Source: Alphaproteobacteria bacterium (lineage in GTDB: Bacteria; Pseudomonadota; Alphaproteobacteria; DSM-16000; Inquilinaceae). From it: a stretch of 64,000 nucleotides of DNA. The position numbers and the translations under genes are program-made. The stretch's first letter is position 1. Each line of letters begins with the position of its first letter. Below the pieces are notes generated by a model. That model was not told where the DNA came from and did not search any database. It worked only from the letters and a program-made list of their open reading frames with translations. The DNA lies in contig JANQGH010000026.1 in NCBI GenBank assembly GCA_028277405.1, positions 1 to 64,000 of the forward strand, written 5' to 3'. Below, one piece after another: positions 1 through 6,262 of the stretch.

Positions 1-35
1 ATGATCTGCTCTTCGGAATATCTCGTTCGCTTCAT
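1..35 (-). CDS. IS3-family transposase OrfA, first 11 codons only
   Basis: The minus strand from 35 reads MKRTRYSEEQI before leaving the window. This closely matches the conserved start of IS3-family OrfA proteins, whose helix-turn-helix domain begins with a basic stretch followed by SEEQII. OrfA binds the element's ends and is fused to the OrfB catalytic domain by ribosomal frameshifting; that part is not visible here. The fragment is too short to assign a subgroup. Its distance from the IS end at 99 is normal for this family. Confidence 0.65.
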   Translation of the reverse strand, partial: MKRTRYSEEQI

Positions 36-99
36 CGTCCGTCCCTTCTGTCGGGTCGGACTCTAGCTCCATCTGGAGGAGATTCTCAGAGGCAGGTCA
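1..99 (-). mobile_element. End of an IS3-family insertion sequence (rest lies left of the window)
   Basis: Read on the minus strand, the element starts at 99 with TGACCTGCC, the TG-type end typical of IS3-family elements, and runs out of the window. An OrfA start lies about 64 bases inside this end. The junction between 99 and 100 falls inside a codon of the plus-strand IS481-like transposase, which marks 99 as the element's outer edge. The other end, the target duplication and the rest of the transposase are outside the window. Confidence 0.7.
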
Positions 100-322
100 C
101 CTGCTCGACGAGCATTTCCGCGTCGAAGGCCGGCGCACCTGGTTCGAAACCATCGACGAGATGCAGACCGCGCTCGGTGCCTATATAATCGCCTACAATA
201 CCAAGCGCCCGCACCAGGGCCGAAACATGAACGGCAGAACGCCCCAAAAGGCCTTCGCCGACGGATGGCCCAAACCGACCAAAACAACCAGAAAGGAGAC
301 ACCCCAGAAAACCGCAGCCTGA
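100..322 (+). pseudogene. IS481-like transposase, C-terminal remnant
   Basis: The frame ending in TGA at 320-322 encodes about 73 residues beginning LLDEHFRVEGRRTW. It contains YNTKRPHQGR and MNGRTP, hallmarks of the C-terminal end of the DDE integrase core in IS481-type transposases; the last catalytic Glu would lie just upstream. The N-terminal part is missing because an IS3-family element abuts the gene at position 99/100. In relatives the residue before LLDE is usually Thr (ACC), and its last base is retained at 100, which supports a clean insertion. The gene cannot make an active transposase from this fragment. Confidence 0.75.
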
Positions 323-339
323 GCCCTCAACCGAGCGGC

Positions 340-367
340 ACTGTCAGCCGATTACCCTCCCTGTACA
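340..367 (+). repeat. Probable right terminal inverted repeat of the IS481-like element
   Basis: Shortly after the transposase stop, the sequence runs from ACTGTCAGCC to CCCTGTACA. Ends beginning TGTACAGGGAG (read on the minus strand) are of the kind found in IS481 elements. The matching left repeat would lie left of the window, so the call rests on position and end sequence only. Confidence 0.4.
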
Positions 368-489
368 CGCGATATCAGATTTGTGAAAGACCTCCGCAAT
401 CTCGTCCGAAGACGAACCCATGAGGTGATGGTTGCGTGGGCATCGATTTGCCAATCTTCGATTCTGGAATCATTTGCTTCTGATCTAGG

Positions 490-1608
490 TTACATTGTTC
501 CACGTAGAACCCGTCGAATGTCGGCAAGAATTTTCTCTCCGCCCGCATCGATGAAGTCACTCACCAATGCTGCGACTGTGCTCATCACCCGTACGACTGT
601 GCCGTTAAATTCTTGATCCACCTCGAGTTTCTCAGGCTGCATCAAATTGCGAGATGATATCTTCGCAATCCGTTCGCTCGCGGTTGGGTGGGACTCGGCA
701 ACAGAAGCACCATTGCAGATCCGATCCTCGAGTGAGCGCAGTATCTCAAGGGAAGAAAGCATCAGAGCTCCGCCGGCTCCGGTAGTTAAGTATGGATTTT
801 GCAGCAGTGGGAATGGCTCAAACTCCAACCGCTCGCACACTTTCGCTGCGAACCCATCGGCCTGAAACTCCTGCACTTTGGGGTCATCATCGATATTGCG
901 ATGACCCAAGACATGATGTCCAAACTCATGTGCGACAGCGAAGTACTCCATCGCCCAAGCGACCCGTTCAAAAACGTGAAACTCATACGGTGACGAAGGG
1001 CGAAACGGCACAAGGGCATGTGTTCCGGTCCCGGAGAAGGAGGCAAAGATCCTGAGCCAGTACAGAACAATATCCGGCTTGTTCAATAAGAACTTTTGGT
1101 CACTGGACAGGTCGGACACTTTAGAGGTCCAATGCGCCACGTCCGAGTGGAGTGTTCTGACGTACGCTCGCGCTACTAGACCGCACCATCTGAAGAGAAA
1201 CGAGCTGACAGCGAGGATCCCTTCATCGGTCATGATCACGTTGGTGAGTGATGCCGAAACGCCTGGTTTTGGGTCGATCGCAATCTCGACTTTCTCGTGA
1301 GAAGTGTTCCCAATTTCTGAGATTGCCCTGCGCACGCGGTCTGAGAGATACGTCAACCTGAACTCGAGGCCGGGGCCAACTCCGGGACTATTGACGTTCT
1401 CCAGCTCTCCATGAAAGTGTACCGCATATTTGCGCCGTGCGATTTCCGCTTCCGGCCAGCCGGCCTCCCTCAACGCATGCGCCATTAACTCCCGCTGCTC
1501 TGCTTCGCTTTGGCCGTCCGGCCTGTGAAGCGTGGCATCTGGTTCTTCTGCAGCTCTTGCAAAAATCTGCGCCCAAAGATCCCGAGCGGCATCATTCTGG
1601 TTTTTCAT
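490..1608 (-). CDS. Zinc-metalloprotease-like protein (HEFGH), last gene of the island operon
   Basis: A 372-residue protein with HEFGH at about 227-231 and EFQAD at 247-251. An HExxH helix followed about 16 residues later by a Glu, with nearby ALxSHP-like and SHPTASER segments, resembles gluzincins of the M48 or U49 (Lit-like) type. No signal peptide or clear membrane helix is evident, so it is probably cytoplasmic. Its ATG overlaps the stop of the upstream gene by 4 bases (ATGA), so it is translationally coupled. The N-terminal 200 residues are not recognised. Substrate and function are unknown; linkage to a macro-domain protease, a PurA-like fusion and a possible ADP-ribosyltransferase suggests a conflict system. 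Base composition is lower in GC than the core genes. Confidence 0.75.
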   Translation of the reverse strand: MKNQNDAARDLWAQIFARAAEEPDATLHRPDGQSEAEQRELMAHALREAGWPEAEIARRKYAVHFHGELENVNSPGVGPGLEFRLTYLSDRVRRAISEIGNTSHEKVEIAIDPKPGVSASLTNVIMTDEGILAVSSFLFRWCGLVARAYVRTLHSDVAHWTSKVSDLSSDQKFLLNKPDIVLYWLRIFASFSGTGTHALVPFRPSSPYEFHVFERVAWAMEYFAVAHEFGHHVLGHRNIDDDPKVQEFQADGFAAKVCERLEFEPFPLLQNPYLTTGAGGALMLSSLEILRSLEDRICNGASVAESHPTASERIAKISSRNLMQPEKLEVDQEFNGTVVRVMSTVAALVSDFIDAGGEKILADIRRVLRGTM

Positions 1609-2276
1609 TCGAGGACACTCAGGACTTCAGTGCCTCGCTTGACTACAACGCGCCTCACATGGTCCTGAATATCATTGACGGAGTAATCAACGGCTAATTC
1701 GACAACGCGCTCCGTCCGCGCCCTTCGTTGTCGCCAGTGCACATACGGATAATCTGAGATGCGTGCAAAAATGGTCTCGTCGCGCGGGTGCGGCATCGGT
1801 TTTGTGCATCCGCTGTTGATCGGGCACAGCCAAATCGCATCCTTATGAGCCTCAATCAGTGACCTCGTATCCACTTCAAGTACATCGTGCTCATGATCAC
1901 GATAGGCTTTGGCATTGGTCAGTTTGTGAAGGCGTGTTTCCGAAAGCCAGAAGAACGCCTTTGCGTTCAGCAATTCATACCAGTCCATGGGAGACAGGCG
2001 TTCGGGTAAAGCCCTCTTGAGTCCCGTATCGCTCATTGGGATTTGGTCGCGCACAACGGCGCGAGGCAGACCGTCGCCCGTCACTTCAACGCTTTCGGGT
2101 CGATGTCGACTCTCAATCTCCGCTCTTCTTTGCGGATCGACGGCATAGTGGTCTAGAAGTGCGCTGGTGCTCAGCAGCCCATATTGCCTGATCGATGGCC
2201 ATGAGCCGCGTTCGGCCATATGATACAATGTCGGGCAGTTGCCAATCAGTTCTTCAAGTTCTGATTCGGTCACCAA
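1605..2276 (-). CDS. DUF7002-like protein, possible ADP-ribosyltransferase-fold toxin
   Basis: A 223-residue protein starting with a short helix and then LYHMAERGSWPSIRQYGLLS (about 17-36). An N-terminal [L/Y]-H-[ST/MA]...I...G-L pattern, followed by RDQIPM and FFWLSETRL, resembles DUF7002 proteins and, more loosely, DarT/RES-type ADP-ribosyltransferases, where the first His binds NAD. That fold assignment is inference; I see no unambiguous catalytic Glu motif. The ATG overlaps the end of the kinase-PurA-like gene by 7 bases, and its own stop overlaps the next ATG by 4. A macro-domain gene at the head of the operon would be the expected partner if this enzyme transfers ADP-ribose. Confidence 0.65.
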   Translation of the reverse strand: MVTESELEELIGNCPTLYHMAERGSWPSIRQYGLLSTSALLDHYAVDPQRRAEIESRHRPESVEVTGDGLPRAVVRDQIPMSDTGLKRALPERLSPMDWYELLNAKAFFWLSETRLHKLTNAKAYRDHEHDVLEVDTRSLIEAHKDAIWLCPINSGCTKPMPHPRDETIFARISDYPYVHWRQRRARTERVVELAVDYSVNDIQDHVRRVVVKRGTEVLSVLE

Positions 2277-3901
2277 GCCCTCCGGTCAATAATATTTCGC
2301 CAGTTGAAATCCGTCGATAACAGGGACACCGGCCGACCAGAGATTCTCTCGATCTCCTCAACGAAGCGAATTGTATCCTGTGAGAGTTGCTCGAAGCGAA
2401 AGGCCTTCCGATTATTGACATTGAAGTAGTCAACAAAGGTCAGGGCAATGTCTGTCGGGCCATTGAGCTGGACTGAATCGCGAAACTGAACCCAGTCGAA
2501 CTCCGCGATCCGCCGCGGCCTGTCGGTAGTGGTCGTCCGCTCGGCACGCTCGAGTTCCTCCAAAGGGATATCGCTTCGCCGATGTATTTCGGCCATGTCG
2601 ACCTCGTGCGCCATTGGACCCGACGGCCCGCCCACGCGGATCGGATACGTACGACAGACCATGATGATCTTCCGCACATTTGAAGGTGCAATGCCAGCAT
2701 CAGCCAAACAGCCTGACACAGTCGTATCCCTCGAGGTCACGTGGGGGTAGTCGCCGTGGTGAAGGCTCAAGGCTGTGCCCTGCGTTCCTTCCAGGAGAAT
2801 CCGCTGACCAGCCACCATCGCGTCGGCTATGATCTGCCGTGCGCTTCCAATGTAGGGCTCGAGAACCTCGCAGTCGCGGGCCAGGAATGCTTCCTTCTTT
2901 TCCTTGTAGTCCGAGCGACCAGTCATTTTTCTCGCGGAAGCTATACCCACACCTTGCGCGGTCGAACTGATGCTCCCGAACCGCTCTTCTTCCTCGTCGC
3001 GATCCGCGTCGGTGATTATCATCGCGTGTCGATCGATCGAGAGCCTGTCCGCATCAATCTTGTGCTCGGCAATCTCTTCAAGCAGCTTATTGGGATAGAT
3101 CACCGCGCCAGGACCGAGGAGCAACTTCGCGTTGGGAGCTCGCTGTGTGCCCGACGGCAGGTGATAGTATCTTTCCGGCTTCGGTTCCGCGTAGACTTGG
3201 TGGCCAGCATTTGGTCCGCCGACGCGCACCAGGAGGCTGTATTCTGGCGCGATATGTCCAACGATGTTGCCTTTTCCCTCGCTCCCGAACTGACCGCCGA
3301 TCAGCACATCAACCAAGGCATCGTTCGACCGCGGGTAAAGGTTGAGGAGCGCTGTAGCCCGAACGAGAGCTGCTTCTTCGCTGCAGCGGTCAGTCGAAAC
3401 GACGATATCCGCTACTTTCTGGAGGTTTTCGATCTCTCGCTCTGTTCGATTTCGCTTCAGTTCGTCGTAGGCTACTGCCTCGTCGTCTTCTCTGCTGCGT
3501 GATTCGTAGCGCCGCCGGAGTTCTTCCTCCGTCGCGGTGAGATGGATGTGATGAACCTCGGCACCGTATGCCTTTCGGATGGCGTTGATCTGACCCAATA
3601 TTCTCACAGAGTCGACAACATAGAGGCCCTTTGGCGTCTGACCGGTACCATAGTCGTCGACTGCCCGCTGCAACGCTTCGCTAACCCATGCACCGCCATC
3701 CTCTCGATCGAACCTCTGCCCAGCGCGCTGCAGAGCCTTGCGTTCCGGCTTAACTTTAGGCGCCTTCTTGAGAATCAGTTCCCTAGTCTTGATGACCTTA
3801 GCGCCATGCCTTTCGTTGAGCAGGCGCACTAACGCCGACTTGCCGGAACAGATTGGCCCGGACAGTAGAACGATACGGAGGCTTGCGCTCCCAGCTGCCA
3901 A
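2270..3901 (-). CDS. P-loop nucleotide kinase fused to PurZ/PurA-like synthetase domain
   Basis: A 543-residue two-domain protein. Residues 8-190 form a P-loop kinase (GPICSGKS at 15-22) of the small nucleotide kinase type. Residues 196-543 are adenylosuccinate-synthetase-like: GGQFGSEGKG at 202-211, NAGH at 231-234, STAQGVG near 313-319, EGTQGTALSLHHGDYPHVTS at 371-390. The catalytic Asp of the PurA GDEGKG loop is Ser207, and the TKxD guanine-binding motif reads TFVDYF. The domain is about 350 residues, shorter than the roughly 430 of bacterial PurA. Both changes and the length recall phage PurZ, which joins aspartate to dGMP. His234 and Lys210 are kept, so some activity is plausible. The start lies one base after the upstream stop. 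No housekeeping role is likely. Confidence 0.85.
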   Translation of the reverse strand: MAAGSASLRIVLLSGPICSGKSALVRLLNERHGAKVIKTRELILKKAPKVKPERKALQRAGQRFDREDGGAWVSEALQRAVDDYGTGQTPKGLYVVDSVRILGQINAIRKAYGAEVHHIHLTATEEELRRRYESRSREDDEAVAYDELKRNRTEREIENLQKVADIVVSTDRCSEEAALVRATALLNLYPRSNDALVDVLIGGQFGSEGKGNIVGHIAPEYSLLVRVGGPNAGHQVYAEPKPERYYHLPSGTQRAPNAKLLLGPGAVIYPNKLLEEIAEHKIDADRLSIDRHAMIITDADRDEEEERFGSISSTAQGVGIASARKMTGRSDYKEKKEAFLARDCEVLEPYIGSARQIIADAMVAGQRILLEGTQGTALSLHHGDYPHVTSRDTTVSGCLADAGIAPSNVRKIIMVCRTYPIRVGGPSGPMAHEVDMAEIHRRSDIPLEELERAERTTTTDRPRRIAEFDWVQFRDSVQLNGPTDIALTFVDYFNVNNRKAFRFEQLSQDTIRFVEEIERISGRPVSLLSTDFNWRNIIDRRAW

Positions 3902-5269
3902 TTAGAACATCTCGAGTTGGATGCGCTTTGGAGGGAGATCGTAGACTGTCACAGTCAAACCCGCGCGCACCATCAGATCATCGAGCATTTCTTCTATTGT
4001 TGACCAATTGCCACCTGCTGACCCTGTGCCGATTTTTGGCATGTGAACGCTAGCGCCAACTGATGCAGCATAGGCGGCGACTTGTTCAAAGCAGTCCTGC
4101 AACGCTGAGTACCTAATCCTAGGAAACAGCGACTGGCCAAACCCTTCCTGTCCGATCAAGCTTGCAATCAATGTTTCTTCATTTGCTTTCGAGAAGATCG
4201 CTTGGCCCAGCCTCTGGTTTCTTGGAATTTGAATGACCTGCTTTGTAAAGTCGTTCTCTGCATCAGGAAAGCGCTTCGCAATTTTGCGCGCGACGCCGCC
4301 TCCCCATTTGATGGCCTTGTCGTTGACTAGCTGACAGATGATCTTCCTGCCGCCATTACGAGGCTCGAGAATACTCCCGTGGAGAAGGCGTATCGGAATA
4401 TTATCTTCTTGGGTCTTATTAAATCTCACCAACCCAGCAACTCTCGGATACACACTGCCCGGATAGGCCGTTAGGCCAACACACTCGATTTGCGTTGGAG
4501 CATCTGTCACCCAGCTTTCAACCGCACGATCCGTATGTCCAATAGCGGTACACCTATGCACGATACTCTCGTCCGGTATTTCAATACCTGTGCCCCGGAT
4601 GTTCGGAGCGGTAGGCGAACTAACGAAATAGTCGATCCTGTAGTGACGCGTCCCGTTTTCGGAGACCTTTGGTGAAGAAACGAAAACGCCGATAGGCGGA
4701 TTCGAAATCTTAGCCAGTCGAATAAGAAATGCCTCTGCCGACACATCGTAGTCTCGGCGCTGGTGCATCAATTCCTCGATTGGCGAAATGCTCGACGCTG
4801 CCGACATACTGCCGATAGGAAGTACAAACTCCGAAGCAGCTATGTTGCAGAGCATTTCCAGTTGCCAGTCGTCGGGTGTTCCATCGCCACCGCGATTGCG
4901 AATTTGCTCTGACCAATCGGGAAAAAGGAGGTGTGCAATTTCATGGGCAATCGAGAACCGAACGCGTTCTCGCGGCTGCTGTGGATTGAATTGGATCTTC
5001 GGGCCGGTAGGCGTAGCTGTCAGTCGTGCGTCCGACACGCTTGAGTTCGCCTCAATCTGTACCTCCAACATCTCGGCGATGCGAAGAGGGTTGAATGGGG
5101 GACCTTCCCACCCCTTCTCCCTTGCCTTCAAAACAAGAGCGCGCGCCGCTTCTTCGATCGCAATCAGCGGATCGGCGCCTTTTGCAAATGTCTTAACTGA
5201 GGCGTGGGTCCATTTGATTGAGGGGGCGTCTGGCATGTCGGCTCTTCGAGAGGACGTCTCGCGGATCAC
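3902..5269 (-). CDS. M78 (ImmA/IrrE-like) metalloprotease fused to a macro domain
   Basis: The open frame gives 455 residues from a GTG at 5269; an ATG at 5236 (MPDAPS) preceded by GAAGAG is the likelier start (444 residues). HEIAH lies at 109-113 (long numbering), followed by CNIAASEFVLP at 141-151, the usual M78 pattern with a third zinc ligand (Glu147). The C-terminal 150 residues form a macro domain: GSILEPRNGG, VNDKAIKWGGGVA and VHMPKIGTGSAGGNW, the ADP-ribose-binding signature of the TARG1/DarG-like group. ImmA-type proteases cleave regulators; macro domains bind or remove ADP-ribose. First gene of a four-gene operon; the next gene starts one base after its stop. It could be sensor, regulator or antidote. 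Confidence 0.85.
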   Translation of the reverse strand: MIRETSSRRADMPDAPSIKWTHASVKTFAKGADPLIAIEEAARALVLKAREKGWEGPPFNPLRIAEMLEVQIEANSSVSDARLTATPTGPKIQFNPQQPRERVRFSIAHEIAHLLFPDWSEQIRNRGGDGTPDDWQLEMLCNIAASEFVLPIGSMSAASSISPIEELMHQRRDYDVSAEAFLIRLAKISNPPIGVFVSSPKVSENGTRHYRIDYFVSSPTAPNIRGTGIEIPDESIVHRCTAIGHTDRAVESWVTDAPTQIECVGLTAYPGSVYPRVAGLVRFNKTQEDNIPIRLLHGSILEPRNGGRKIICQLVNDKAIKWGGGVARKIAKRFPDAENDFTKQVIQIPRNQRLGQAIFSKANEETLIASLIGQEGFGQSLFPRIRYSALQDCFEQVAAYAASVGASVHMPKIGTGSAGGNWSTIEEMLDDLMVRAGLTVTVYDLPPKRIQLEMF

Positions 5270-5872
5270 ACGATGGTACGGCGAGTTGATTTGGATCTCT
5301 AGCTGACATTACAGCAACCTGAACAAAATAGGAACAGAAGGATTGCCAGGGAACGGCTCCTTTCTGCATGCGGCATGGATTGCTTCGCGTTCGCAGCGAA
5401 AGTCCGCAATCCGCCCAAGAGTACCCAATAGGTGCATGTCAACGCTCGCTACCCGAGCCGGTTTGCTGATTGCAAAGTAGAACATGCGCGATCAGCGACG
5501 TGTTTTTCGCAAGCTACTAGAAACTTGGTGAGTTAGCCGCACCTCGAAACAAATAGCCGGTAGCGTTTGCTCAATTGGAATCGAGGCGACTGGTCCTGGT
5601 GTCGGAGGGTTAAGCGGCAATCGACGGGATTGCTGGGAAACTGCCCTATTGAAGGTGGATCGTATACTCAATTGGCGATCATTGCGAGCCGCACTTCGAC
5701 GCAACAGTGCTGTCTCAGAATTGAGTCAGCGTGTGCAGTTGGCGCGCAGCGACACCTGCTTAGATGCTGCGGTTCTCATAAAGGAACGCAAGCGGTCTGC
5801 TTGCCTTGATAGCTATGCGATACCGTTTCAATTTTGGAGATGGTACGAACGTTCATAACCCCCTGAAAAATC
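5270..5872. other. About 600 bases without a convincing gene, upstream of the island operon
   Basis: No open frame here looks coding: the longest, on plus from about 5567 and 5649, are under 81 codons, start with TTG, lack a ribosome-binding site and match no known family. Composition is AT-richer than the core. The stretch nearest 5270-5350 must carry the promoter of the minus-strand operon, but I find no clear -35/-10 pair. The rest may be decayed island DNA between the operon and the tRNA-like remnant. Confidence 0.5.
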
Positions 5873-5947
5873 TGGCGGATCCGACAGGATTCTAACCTGT
5901 GATCTTTGCCTCCGGAGGCCGTCGCAACGGACCAATCCGCCATTGGA
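5873..5947 (-). pseudogene. Degenerate tRNA-Arg(CCG)-like sequence, possible island boundary
   Basis: On the minus strand this contains GCGACGGCCTCCGGA, identical in style to the anticodon 5' arm and CCG loop of alphaproteobacterial tRNA-Arg, then a T arm ACAGG-TTAGAAT-CCTGT and a 3' GCCA. It is not a good tRNA: the 3' anticodon stem is GGCAA and no longer pairs, the invariant C of the T loop is A, and no proper D arm or matching acceptor 5' strand can be folded. It is probably a decayed tRNA copy. tRNA 3' ends are common integration sites, so it may mark the edge of the island to its left. Confidence 0.55.
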
Positions 5948-6113
5948 CCGTCGTTCTTGATGTCAACTGTTTTGCTGAGATAGGCGATACTCGTCTTCTC
6001 CCGCGACCGGTGTCACTCTCGTAGACATCCCCGAGCGCCGATCTGCCGGTGACTATCTGGTGACACCGTTAGGAATGGACGCCAACAAGCGCCGCCTAAC
6101 CTCTTGAAAAACC

Positions 6114-6188
6114 TGGTGGGCGCGACTGGGATTGAACCAGTGACCCCTGCCGTGTGAAGGCAGTGCTCTCCCGCTGAGCTACGCGCCC
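6114..6188 (-). tRNA. tRNA-Val(CAC)
   Basis: A 75-base cloverleaf including encoded CCA: acceptor GGGCGCG paired with CGCGCCC, D arm GCTCAGCGGGAGAGC, anticodon stem CTGCC/GGCAG around loop TTCACAC (anticodon CAC), T arm CTGGTTCAATCCCAG. It reads GUG codons. It lies alone between the tRNA-like remnant and the glucoamylase gene. Confidence 0.93.
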
Positions 6189-6262
6189 GATCCAGGCGGT
6201 GGTGTAGGGGGTGTGGCACGGCCGTGTCAAGCCGTCCGCTTCTGCCTTGTGTGGTCGGCGGA

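Noticed and set aside
2741-3502. 253-codon open frame on plus in the island
   Set aside because: Lies opposite the kinase-PurA-like fusion, whose motifs are clear; starts without a ribosome-binding site.
490-5269. Canonical DarTG or a classic phage-exclusion operon
   Set aside because: The macro domain is fused to an M78 protease, and the kinase-PurZ-like fusion and extra protease are not part of DarTG; the similarity is in logic only.
5873-5947. Functional tRNA-Arg
   Set aside because: The anticodon stem and D arm do not fold and a nearly invariant T-loop base is changed, so it is listed as a decayed copy.
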